A stretch of 64,000 bases of DNA from Cellulophaga baltica (lineage in GTDB: Bacteria; Bacteroidota; Bacteroidia; Flavobacteriales; Flavobacteriaceae), in contig NZ_JAHKQN010000013.1 of NCBI RefSeq assembly GCF_018861125.1, forward strand, positions 97,160 through 161,159. Direction: 5' to 3'. The notes beneath the pieces are model-generated. The model saw nothing but the letters and a program-made list of their open reading frames with translations. It ran no database searches and was not told the DNA's origin. Below are positions 27,033 to 36,413 of the stretch, piece after piece. Made by a program: the position numbers and the translations under genes. Numbering within the stretch: position 1 is the first letter of the stretch; every line of letters begins with the position of its first letter.

Positions 27033-27188
27033 CATTTTTTTTAAAAAAATAATACACAAAACTATTTCTAAACAGAAAAAGTAGAAGTTGAGCTCATTTT
27101 CAATTCTCACAGATTATATTAAATAAATATTCTTGCTACAGATTCAAGATTACTAACACAGTAAAATTTCAAATATTTTAACTGCCAA

Positions 27189-27221
27189 TTTGACAGAACC
27201 TATCTAAAAATAGTATCTTTG
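27189..27221 (+). promoter_or_regulatory. full promoter for miaB and following genes
   Basis: TTTG (27189-27192), a 21-nt spacer and TATCTTTG (27214-27221) match the Bacteroidota consensus. The expected transcript start is past 27225, which rules out the TTG start at 27219 and supports the ATG at 27255. Confidence 0.75.
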
Positions 27222-27254
27222 CAAACAAATTGCCAATTCAGTTTCGAATTATAT

Positions 27255-28703
27255 ATGGAAGAGAAGATTATAAATGAAGATATACAAGGACAAAGTCTTG
27301 CTATTGAAAAAACAATAGGTAATGACCGTAAACTTTATATAGAAAGTTATGGTTGCGCTATGAATTTTTCTGATAGTGAAATTGTAGCTTCCATTCTTTC
27401 AAAAGAAGGGTTTAATACCACTCAAAAATTAGAAGAAGCCGATTTAGTTTTAGTAAATACCTGCTCTATTCGTGAAAAAGCAGAATTAACAGTTCGTAAA
27501 CGATTAGAAAAATACAACGCTGTAAAAAAAGATCGCCCACATATGAAGGTTGGTGTTTTGGGTTGTATGGCCGAACGTTTAAAAAGTAAATTTTTAGAAG
27601 AAGAGAAAATTGTAGATATGGTTGTAGGCCCCGATGCTTACAAGGATCTACCTAATCTTATTCAAGAAATAGATGAAGGTCGTGATGCCGTAAATGTTAT
27701 TTTATCAAAGGAAGAAACTTACGGCGACATCTCACCTGTTCGTTTAAACACTAACGGAGTTAGTGCTTTAGTTTCTATCACAAGAGGTTGCGATAATATG
27801 TGTACGTTCTGCGTTGTACCTTTCACAAGGGGTAGAGAGCGTAGTAGAGAACCTAAATCTATTTTACAAGAAATTGAAGATTTATCGAATAAAGGATTTA
27901 AAGAAATTACATTACTTGGTCAGAATGTAGATAGTTATTTATGGTACGGTGGCGGACTTAAAAAAGAGTTTGTAAATGCTACTGAAATGCAAAAAGCAAC
28001 AGCGACTAATTTTTCTAGCCTATTAGAAATGGTCGCAAAAGCATTTCCAAAAATGCGTATTCGTTTTTCTACATCAAACCCTCAAGATATGACACTTGAT
28101 GTTATTGAAACAGTCGCAAAATACCAGAATATCTGTAAACACATACATTTACCTGTACAGAGTGGAAGTAACCGCATTCTAAAAGAAATGAATAGGCTAC
28201 ATACTATTGAAGAGTATTTTGAATTAATAGATAATATTAGACGCATTTTACCTGATTGTGCTATTTCTCAAGATATGATTTCAGGTTTCCCTACAGAAAC
28301 TGAAGAGGACCATCAAGCTACACTTTATGCTCTAGAAAAAATACAATATGATTTTGGTTATATGTATTCGTATTCTGAACGACCAGGAACAATGGCCGCG
28401 AGAAAACTAGAAGACGATGTACCTGAAACAACTAAAAAGAGAAGGCTTGCCGAAATTATTGCTGTACAACGCGAAGCTGGTCATTACAGAACCAAACAAC
28501 ATGTTGGTAAAATAGAAGAGGTTTTAATTGAAGGTACATCTAAAAAATCAGAGAATGACTGGATGGGAAGAAACCCTTACAATGCGGTTGTTATTTTCCC
28601 TAAAGAAAATTACAAAGTAGGTGATTTTGTAAACGTAAAAATTACTGACTGTACTTCAGCAACCCTATTAGGTAAAGCAGTGGAACTTTCAGAAAACAAC
28701 TAA
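27255..28703 (+). CDS. tRNA-2-methylthio-N6-dimethylallyladenosine synthase
   Basis: A 482-residue radical-SAM methylthiotransferase that adds a methylthio group to i6A at tRNA position 37. Three Cys of the N-terminal UPF0004 domain bind the auxiliary cluster (Cys34, Cys70, Cys104). The radical-SAM CxxxCxxC is Cys179, Cys183 and Cys186 in [16 protein letters not shown] domain forms the last 65 residues. The ATG at MEEKIINED was chosen because an in-frame TTG 12 codons earlier lies inside the promoter. It leads the unit with the sigma-54 activator, lptE and secG. Confidence 0.95.
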   Translation: MEEKIINEDIQGQSLAIEKTIGNDRKLYIESYGCAMNFSDSEIVASILSKEGFNTTQKLEEADLVLVNTCSIREKAELTVRKRLEKYNAVKKDRPHMKVGVLGCMAERLKSKFLEEEKIVDMVVGPDAYKDLPNLIQEIDEGRDAVNVILSKEETYGDISPVRLNTNGVSALVSITRGCDNMCTFCVVPFTRGRERSREPKSILQEIEDLSNKGFKEITLLGQNVDSYLWYGGGLKKEFVNATEMQKATATNFSSLLEMVAKAFPKMRIRFSTSNPQDMTLDVIETVAKYQNICKHIHLPVQSGSNRILKEMNRLHTIEEYFELIDNIRRILPDCAISQDMISGFPTETEEDHQATLYALEKIQYDFGYMYSYSERPGTMAARKLEDDVPETTKKRRLAEIIAVQREAGHYRTKQHVGKIEEVLIEGTSKKSENDWMGRNPYNAVVIFPKENYKVGDFVNVKITDCTSATLLGKAVELSENN

Positions 28704-28705
28704 AA

Positions 28706-29983
28706 ATGGAATCAGTACAAGCCATAAAACAACGATTTGAAATTATTGGTAACGATTTAAAACTAAATCGTGCTATTGAAAAATCTATACAAGTTGCTCC
28801 AACAGATATTTCTGTATTAATTACAGGTGAAAGTGGTGTTGGTAAAGAGGCGATGCCTAAAATAATACATTCGCTTTCACACAGAAAACATGCTAAATAT
28901 ATTGCTGTGAACTGTGGAGCTATACCTGAAGGAACAATTGATAGTGAGCTTTTTGGTCATGAAAAAGGCGCTTTTACAGGTGCAACTTCAACCCGAAGTG
29001 GTTATTTTGAAGTTGCCGATGGAGGAACTATATTTTTAGATGAGGTTGGTGAGTTACCATTAACAACACAAGTGCGTTTATTACGTGTACTTGAAAATGG
29101 AGAATTTTTAAAAGTAGGTTCATCGCAAGTACAAAAAACTGATGTTCGCATAGTTGCCGCTACAAACGTAAATATGTTTGAAGCCATTAAAAAAGAAAAA
29201 TTTAGAGAAGATTTGTACTACAGACTGAGTACTGTTGAAATCAATCTTCCACCCTTAAGAGATCGTAAAGACGATATTCATTTATTATTTAGAAAGTTTG
29301 CTTCTGATTTTGGTCAGAAATATAAAATGCCTACCATTCGCTTAGATGATGAAGCGGTTAATTTACTTTTAAAATATAGATGGCCCGGTAACATTCGTCA
29401 GCTAAGAAATATTGCGGAACAAGTCTCTGTTTTAGAAGAAAAAAGAAGTATTTCATCAAGTACTTTACTTAGCTATTTACCAAATGCCAGCGACTCTAAT
29501 TTACCCGCAGTAGTTGATAAGCATAAAAAAGAAAGTGACTTTAGCAACGAAAGAGAAATACTATACAAGGTTCTTTTTGATATGAAAGGTGATTTAAATG
29601 ACCTTAAAAAACTAACTATGGAGTTGCTTAAAAACAATGACACAGGTAAGGTTCAAGAAGAAAATGAAACATTGATTAGAAAAATATACGGTAAAAATGA
29701 TAATGACGATGTAGACTATTCTCATAGAGAAGAAGAAATTAATGAAATATTACATTTACCTGAACCAAAAAACGAAACCAATTTCAGTAAGCCAATTGTA
29801 GAAGACAAATACCATTTTGCTGAAGAAATAGAAGTTGAAGAAACCTTATCTTTACAAGAAAAAGAGATTGAATTAATCACAAAGTCTTTAGAACGCAACA
29901 AAGGAAAAAGAAAAGCAGCAGCTGCAGAACTAGGTATTTCTGAACGTACTTTATACCGTAAGATAAAACAATACGATTTATAA
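28706..29983 (+). CDS. sigma-54-dependent transcriptional activator without receiver domain
   Basis: A 425-residue bacterial enhancer-binding protein. An AAA+ domain occupies residues 10-245, with Walker A GESGVGKE (41-48), the sigma-54 contact loop GAFTGA (88-93), Walker B FLDEVGEL and the arginine-finger region. A charged, poorly conserved linker (about 255-375) follows, then a Fis-type helix-turn-helix at the C-terminus (KAAAAELGISERTLYRKI). There is no N-terminal receiver, GAF or PAS domain, so activity must be controlled in another way. It starts 2 nt after the miaB stop codon. Targets are unknown. Confidence 0.9.
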   Translation: MESVQAIKQRFEIIGNDLKLNRAIEKSIQVAPTDISVLITGESGVGKEAMPKIIHSLSHRKHAKYIAVNCGAIPEGTIDSELFGHEKGAFTGATSTRSGYFEVADGGTIFLDEVGELPLTTQVRLLRVLENGEFLKVGSSQVQKTDVRIVAATNVNMFEAIKKEKFREDLYYRLSTVEINLPPLRDRKDDIHLLFRKFASDFGQKYKMPTIRLDDEAVNLLLKYRWPGNIRQLRNIAEQVSVLEEKRSISSSTLLSYLPNASDSNLPAVVDKHKKESDFSNEREILYKVLFDMKGDLNDLKKLTMELLKNNDTGKVQEENETLIRKIYGKNDNDDVDYSHREEEINEILHLPEPKNETNFSKPIVEDKYHFAEEIEVEETLSLQEKEIELITKSLERNKGKRKAAAAELGISERTLYRKIKQYDL

Positions 29984-30000
29984 AATTTAAATATAAAACA

Positions 30001-30519
30001 TTGAAAAAAATAATCACTTATTCATTCATCCTGCTTATCACGTTAAACTTAAGTAGTTGTGGTATTTATAATTTTACAGGTGGTGATGTTGGTACAGCAA
30101 AAACATTTCAAGTAAATCTTTTTCAAAATTATGCAACCCAAACTCCTGGTTCAACTTTTGAACCTGGCTTAGAACGAGATTTTACTACTGGCTTACAAGA
30201 TTATATTCAAAATCAAACCATTTTAGACTTAACTTCTAATGGTGGTGATTTGCTTTATGAAGGAGAAATAACTGAGTACAGAATTACACCGATGACAGCA
30301 ACTTCCGATCAAACAGCAGCACAAAACAGATTAACAATGAGTGTTAACGTTCGTTTTTTTAATAAAACAAAAGAAGAAGTTGATTTTGATCAAAAATTTT
30401 CATTCTATTATGATTATGGTGCCACAGTGAGCTACGCCTCAATTAAAGATGAAGCATTAGAAGAAATTTTTGATAGAATACACCAAGATATTTTTAACGC
30501 ATCATTAGCAGACTGGTAA
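30001..30519 (+). CDS. LPS assembly lipoprotein LptE
   Basis: A 172-residue outer-membrane lipoprotein, LptE-type. It appears to start with TTG; the signal peptide that follows is well formed and ends in a lipobox with Cys20 (Leu-Ser-Ser-Cys-Gly-Ile-Tyr). Bacteroidota LptE proteins share the CGIYNFTGG start, the FQNYA..TPG segment and a central EGEITEYRITP strand, all seen here. It plugs the LptD barrel and helps deliver lipopolysaccharide to the cell surface. It lies 17 nt after the sigma-54 activator and 9 nt before the next gene. Confidence 0.9.
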   Translation: MKKIITYSFILLITLNLSSCGIYNFTGGDVGTAKTFQVNLFQNYATQTPGSTFEPGLERDFTTGLQDYIQNQTILDLTSNGGDLLYEGEITEYRITPMTATSDQTAAQNRLTMSVNVRFFNKTKEEVDFDQKFSFYYDYGATVSYASIKDEALEEIFDRIHQDIFNASLADW

Positions 30520-30528
30520 ATTAAAACT

Positions 30529-31473
30529 ATGAATGTATCTGATTTTACATTTTTATTACAACATCCTGAAAAGGTTATTTCACCTGTTCAAACAAATCAG
30601 CTAGATGATATTCTGGATGAGTTTCCTTATTTTCAAGTTGCCAGAGCCCTACAATTAAAAGGCTTAAGAAACCTCAACAGCTTTAAATACAACAGCGCTC
30701 TAAAAACTACAGCGGCTTATACAGCTGACAGAGACATTTTGTTTGATTTTATTACATCAAAAGAGTTCTTGCAAAATAGTATTGCTGATAGTATTTCCGG
30801 AAAAATCTTACCTCTTAAAGAAAAAGACATTGAATTTGAAACTGTAATCGCTGATAAAGAAATTACACCTCTAATTGAGGAAAAAGAGTTAGAAACAGAT
30901 AAGGCATTACCACAAAATATAAAAGATGCTGAACAAATATTAGACCCTTCTTTATTTTCATCAAAAGACCCAAAAATTGATGAAGAAATTGCGCTTAAAA
31001 AAAAAGTGGAAAAAATAGATAAAGACGAAAATACTATTGGAAGCCCACTACCGTTCACTAAAAAGGAAAAATATTCGTTTAAAGAATGGATGGAATTGGC
31101 TACAAAGAAGCCAATTGAGCGTAAAAATGAAGTAAAAGTTCTTGAAGAAAAGTCTAAATCAGCAACTTTAACACCAAAAAAAGAGGCACATTCAAAAAAG
31201 AAAAAATTTGATTTAATAGATCAATTTATAGAAAAAAATCCAAAAATTGTTCCTAAAGAAAAAACAGCACCTATCACAGGTATTGAAAAATCTAGAAAAA
31301 TGGATAAAAATGAGTTAATGACGGTTACATTAGCTAAAGTTTATCTAGAGCAAAAAAAGTACAAAAAAGCAATTCAAGCATATAAAATTTTAAGTTTGAA
31401 ATATCCAGAAAAAAGTAGTTTCTTTGCAAGCCAAATTAAATTAGTACAGAAAATACAAAAAGAAAATAAATAA
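30529..31473 (+). CDS. uncharacterised protein with C-terminal TPR-like helices
   Basis: A 314-residue protein, conserved in position between lptE and secG in flavobacteria as far as I recall, but of unknown function. Residues 1-80 are a folded helical segment (FLLQHPEKVISP through LDEFPYFQVARALQLKGL). Residues 85-245 are low-complexity, rich in Lys and Glu. The final 55 residues form a TPR-like helical pair (LAKVYLEQKKYKKAIQAYKIL). No signal peptide or membrane helix is visible, so it is probably cytoplasmic. It ends immediately before the secG ATG. Confidence 0.75.
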   Translation: MNVSDFTFLLQHPEKVISPVQTNQLDDILDEFPYFQVARALQLKGLRNLNSFKYNSALKTTAAYTADRDILFDFITSKEFLQNSIADSISGKILPLKEKDIEFETVIADKEITPLIEEKELETDKALPQNIKDAEQILDPSLFSSKDPKIDEEIALKKKVEKIDKDENTIGSPLPFTKKEKYSFKEWMELATKKPIERKNEVKVLEEKSKSATLTPKKEAHSKKKKFDLIDQFIEKNPKIVPKEKTAPITGIEKSRKMDKNELMTVTLAKVYLEQKKYKKAIQAYKILSLKYPEKSSFFASQIKLVQKIQKENK

Positions 31474-31830
31474 ATGAACACGTTTACAATATTTTTAGTT
31501 CTAATAATCATCGTAAGTATCTTATTAATGTTGGTTATTATGGTGCAGAACCCAAAAGGAGGAGGATTATCATCTTCTTTCGGTGGCGGTGGAACCCAAG
31601 TAGCTGGTGGGGTTAAAAAGACAGGTGACTTTTTAGATAAAAGTACTTGGACTTTAGCAACATTGCTAATCGTATTAATCTTATTATCGAATATTTCTTT
31701 AAAAGATAACTACGCACAATCAGAATCTAAATTATTAGAAGGTAACAGTATTGAGAATACAATTCCTGATACATTACCTGAGCCTATTGCTACTCCTGAT
31801 GCAGAAACTCCTGCTACAGATTCAGAGTAA
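31474..31830 (+). CDS. preprotein translocase subunit SecG
   Basis: A 118-residue inner-membrane protein. The SecG layout is clear: a first helix (residues 3-23), the MVQNPKGGGLSSSFGGGG cytoplasmic loop, the FLDKSTWTLA segment, and a second helix (about 58-75). A 40-residue Glu/Pro/Thr-rich tail is typical for Bacteroidota. It assists the SecYE channel with SecA. It directly follows the TPR-like gene with no spacer and closes the transcription unit, with a strong terminator downstream. Confidence 0.93.
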   Translation: MNTFTIFLVLIIIVSILLMLVIMVQNPKGGGLSSSFGGGGTQVAGGVKKTGDFLDKSTWTLATLLIVLILLSNISLKDNYAQSESKLLEGNSIENTIPDTLPEPIATPDAETPATDSE

Positions 31831-31852
31831 ACAATACACTACATACAGTTAC

Positions 31853-31888
31853 AAAATGCCAGCTTATGACAAGCTGGCATTTTTTGTT
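31853..31888 (+). terminator. terminator after secG
   Basis: A 13-bp stem (AAAATGCCAGCTT / AAGCTGGCATTTT) with a 5-nt loop followed by a T-run. It separates the miaB-secG unit from groES-groEL. Confidence 0.92.
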
Positions 31889-31975
31889 TTACAAAGTGTC
31901 AGTAAATTAGCAATGGCATAATTTCTGTCTTATATATCCAAGAAATTAATAAATCATTTAAATAAAATTAATAAT

Positions 31976-32254
31976 ATGGCTAAAGTTAACATTAAACCAT
32001 TGGCAGACAGAGTACTTATAGAGCCAATGGCAGCTGAAACACAAACTGCTTCCGGATTATATATCCCTGACACAGCTAAAGAGAAACCTTCAAAAGGAAA
32101 AGTAGTTGCAGTTGGTCCTGGAACAAAAGACGAAAGTGTTACCGTACAAGTTGGCGATACTGTTCTTTATGGTAAATACGCAGGTACAGAGCTTAAGTTA
32201 GAAGGTACCGATTATTTGATGATGCGCGAGAGTGATATTTTAGCAATTGTATAA
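31976..32254 (+). CDS. co-chaperonin GroES
   Basis: A 92-residue GroES, the lid of the GroEL chamber. It has the family's [12 protein letters not shown] start, the mobile-loop region [12 protein letters not shown] (about residues 20-31), the VVAVGPG strand and the [12 protein letters not shown].. segment. It precedes groEL by 84 nt. The 145-nt leader has no CIRCE inverted repeat, so HrcA-type control is not indicated. Confidence 0.97.
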   Translation: MAKVNIKPLADRVLIEPMAAETQTASGLYIPDTAKEKPSKGKVVAVGPGTKDESVTVQVGDTVLYGKYAGTELKLEGTDYLMMRESDILAIV

Positions 32255-32326
32255 TTGCCGTTGCTACCTAATAGATATTTCAAAAAAAAATTAAATAACT
32301 TCTCACTAGTTGAGAACAAATTATAA

Positions 32327-33970
<1,644 letters not shown>

Positions 33971-33988
33971 TACTAAAATTACATATAG

Positions 33989-34027
33989 AAAACCCGTTAA
34001 TTGATTAAATTTAATTAACGGGTTTTT
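33989..34027 (+). terminator. terminator after groEL
   Basis: A 14-bp perfect stem (AAAACCCGTTAATT / AATTAACGGGTTTT) with a 10-nt loop and a T-run of seven. It lies 19 nt past the groEL stop codon. Confidence 0.92.
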
Positions 34028-34127
34028 TTATTAAAAAAGACATATTTTTAAAAGATATAACCATATGATAACAATAAAGCCCTTAGAAAAGAGTTTTTTT
34101 GCAAACCTAAACTAAACGTAATTGTAA

Positions 34128-35087
34128 ATGGATTTCTCTCTTGTCGTGATTTATCTGGGTTTTACCCTAGCCGCTTACTCTGTAGTCGGAAATGACACCA
34201 TTCAAACTTTAGGAACTTTTTTAAGTTCAAATGAAAGAAAAAAATGGTGGGTACTCTGGTTATTTGCTGGTAGCATATTGGCTTTCACACTTATTTACGG
34301 TTATGTTGCTTATGATGGTGATGTATCTTATGGCCGTTTGACTAAATACCCAATGCCCGATCCTTTTGCTTGGTATTATATATTACCTCCAATAATATTA
34401 ATGCTTTTAACAAGAACAGGTATACCTGTTAGTACTTCTTTTATGGTACTAACATTTTTTAACCAGAAAAATTTGAATGACATGGTTATCAAATCTATCT
34501 CTGGTTATTTAGTGGCTTTTGCCGCCGCAATAATTTTATACGCAATTGTATCAAAAGTATTAGAAAAGAAATTTATTGAAAACCCAATTACACCTAAACA
34601 ACGTAAAATCTGGACAGCTTTACAATGGTTCTCTACTGGGTTTTTATGGTCACAATGGCTTATTCAAGATTTCGCCAACATATATGTCTACTTACCAAGA
34701 AAATTGGAGTTATGGCAATTGCTATTTTCATTAGTTATTATATTAGGAATGTTAGCTTTTATTATCGCTAAAAAAGGTGGTAAAATACAAAAAATTGTAA
34801 AGTCGAAAACCAACACGGTAGATATTCGTTCTGCGACGCTTATTGATTTATCTTATGGAATAATACTGTTTTATTTTAAAGAATTAAATAATGTACCTAT
34901 GAGTACGACATGGGTGTTCATTGGTATTCTTGCTGGTAGGGAAATTGCATTAAACTTTATGCTAAGAAAAAAGGAAGGTCGAAGAGATATGTTCAAAAAC
35001 TTAGGAATGGATTTGGTAAAAGTTTTTATTGGATTAATTGTAAGTATAGTTCTAGTATATGTTGTTAAATATTTAGCTACTTTATAA
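34128..35087 (+). CDS. polytopic membrane protein, distantly PiT (phosphate transporter)-like
   Basis: A 319-residue inner-membrane protein with about eight to nine hydrophobic segments. No confident family comes to mind. Two internal motifs recall the inverted-repeat signatures of the inorganic phosphate transporter (PiT) family. Near residue 20 is a GNDTIQTLG segment like GANDVANA. Then GIPVSTSF (about 98-105) and, in the second half, VPMSTTWVFIG (about 256-266) both resemble the PVSTTH motif. An anion or cation:anion transporter is an inference only. It is followed closely by a universal stress protein gene. Confidence 0.6.
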   Translation: MDFSLVVIYLGFTLAAYSVVGNDTIQTLGTFLSSNERKKWWVLWLFAGSILAFTLIYGYVAYDGDVSYGRLTKYPMPDPFAWYYILPPIILMLLTRTGIPVSTSFMVLTFFNQKNLNDMVIKSISGYLVAFAAAIILYAIVSKVLEKKFIENPITPKQRKIWTALQWFSTGFLWSQWLIQDFANIYVYLPRKLELWQLLFSLVIILGMLAFIIAKKGGKIQKIVKSKTNTVDIRSATLIDLSYGIILFYFKELNNVPMSTTWVFIGILAGREIALNFMLRKKEGRRDMFKNLGMDLVKVFIGLIVSIVLVYVVKYLATL

Positions 35088-35137
35088 ATAGTATATATTT
35101 TTAATAATAATTGAAGTGTAATAATAAAAGAAAAGAG

Positions 35138-35980
35138 ATGAAAAGTATATTATTCCCTACCGATTTCACAGAGCTGTCATTGAATGCTTTTACATACGCA
35201 ATGGAATACGCTCAAAAGTCTAATTCTAAACTTATTGTTTATCACACATATTCTGAGAACAGTGAAATATCTGAAGAAACTCAAAAAGTTTACAATAAAG
35301 TAGATATTCAAAATTTCAGAAGTAAAAAAGATAAATTCCCTCCTTTTCATAAACTTATAAAAGAAAGTAAAGCAGGAGATTTAAAAGTAAAGTATGTTGT
35401 TGATGAAGGAAACTTTATCGATTCATTAAAACAATATATAATACGCAAAGAGGATAAAATAGAATTAATTATCATGGGGACTCAAAATAAGCAAAACAGC
35501 TTGTTTGATATTTTCATGGAAACAAATACTATTAAAATTCTCCAAGATATAAATAAACCTGTAATTGCTATTCCTGAAAAAGCTAAGTTTGATGGCTATT
35601 TAAACAATATTGCATTTTTAGTAGATTATCGTGAAGATGAAAAAGAGCCTTTGGAACAAGTTATTCTACAGACTCAAGAATTTGATTCTAAGTTACACGT
35701 AATTCATTTTGATTTAGCACACAGTGAAACAATATCTCCATTAATGAGCGCTTTTAAAGATTCACTGCAGTTAAAAAACCTCAATAATGTAGAATTTAAA
35801 ACTATAGATACTATTAACCTTAAAAAATCATTATCACAATATTGTATAGACAATTCTATTGATATGATTTGTGTGATTAATCATAAACGTAATTTTTACC
35901 AACGTTTATTTTCTTTTAGTTTAGCAGAAGATATTTTAAATCATTTAGATATTCCTGTAATGGCTATCTATAGTGAGTAA
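35138..35980 (+). CDS. tandem universal stress protein
   Basis: A 280-residue cytoplasmic protein with two UspA domains. The first (residues 1-145) begins ILFPTDFTELSLNAFTYA and ends with NKPVIAIPEKA; the second (about 150-280) ends DIPVMAIYSE. In the first domain the ATP-binding G-x2-G-x9-G-(S/T) motif is degenerate (MGTQNKQNS), so nucleotide binding is doubtful. The ATG at MKSILFP is preferred over a TTG nine codons upstream because the family begins here. It is probably cotranscribed with the PiT-like membrane protein gene and may regulate it. Confidence 0.85.
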   Translation: MKSILFPTDFTELSLNAFTYAMEYAQKSNSKLIVYHTYSENSEISEETQKVYNKVDIQNFRSKKDKFPPFHKLIKESKAGDLKVKYVVDEGNFIDSLKQYIIRKEDKIELIIMGTQNKQNSLFDIFMETNTIKILQDINKPVIAIPEKAKFDGYLNNIAFLVDYREDEKEPLEQVILQTQEFDSKLHVIHFDLAHSETISPLMSAFKDSLQLKNLNNVEFKTIDTINLKKSLSQYCIDNSIDMICVINHKRNFYQRLFSFSLAEDILNHLDIPVMAIYSE

Positions 35981-35982
35981 AT

Positions 35983-36016
35983 AAAAAACCGCCTCAATAA
36001 ATTTGAAGCGGTTTTT
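35983..36016. terminator. bidirectional terminator between usp and copper locus
   Basis: An inverted repeat with AAAAACCGC / GCGGTTTTT arms, extended after one mismatch by TCA/TGA. T-runs are present on both strands. It separates the convergent stress-protein gene and the secreted HMA gene. Confidence 0.88.
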
Positions 36017-36035
36017 ACATTTAAAGGCACTCTTA

Positions 36036-36392
36036 TTAATGTGTAGCCCCATCATCAGAATTATCGTCTCTATATAAACAACAAGGGTGAACACTATGGT
36101 AAGCTTCATCTGTTGCTTTTAATTCTTTTGTATCATGACCAACAGCTACAATGGCTGTTTTTATCTTCATTGGGTTTGTTTTACGCTCATCAAGTATTAC
36201 AGATAATTGATGCGTAGGAATATCCCAAGAAGCATATTTCACACCTTTTACATTTAGTGCAGCTTTTTCAATACGCTCTTTACACATGGCACATTTACCA
36301 TTTACATCAAATTTCATTTTTTTGTTCTTTTCTTGAGCAAAAGAAACTGTTGTAATCAACAATGCAAAAACTGCAATTAGTTCTTTTTTCAT
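36036..36392 (-). CDS. secreted heavy-metal-associated (HMA) domain protein
   Basis: A 118-residue periplasmic protein. The signal peptide (about 19 residues, ending Val-Ser-Phe-Ala) precedes an HMA fold with GKCAMCKERIEKA (metal ligands Cys34 and Cys37), the usual beta-alpha-beta pattern through GVKYASWD and AVGHDT, and a C-terminal HSVHPCCLYR segment with a second Cys pair and His that could add ligands. It probably carries copper in the periplasm. It is the last gene of the metal locus, 21 nt after the TonB receptor. Confidence 0.88.
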   Translation of the reverse strand: MKKELIAVFALLITTVSFAQEKNKKMKFDVNGKCAMCKERIEKAALNVKGVKYASWDIPTHQLSVILDERKTNPMKIKTAIVAVGHDTKELKATDEAYHSVHPCCLYRDDNSDDGATH

Positions 36393-36413
36393 ATTTATTT
36401 TATTTAATTGTTT

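Noticed and set aside
27219-27254. Upstream extension of miaB to a TTG start
   Set aside because: The TTG overlaps the -7 promoter box, so the extension would not be transcribed from it; the family begins downstream.
31831-31975. CIRCE element before groES
   Set aside because: The TTAGCACTC-N9-GAGTGCTAA inverted repeat is not present in the leader.
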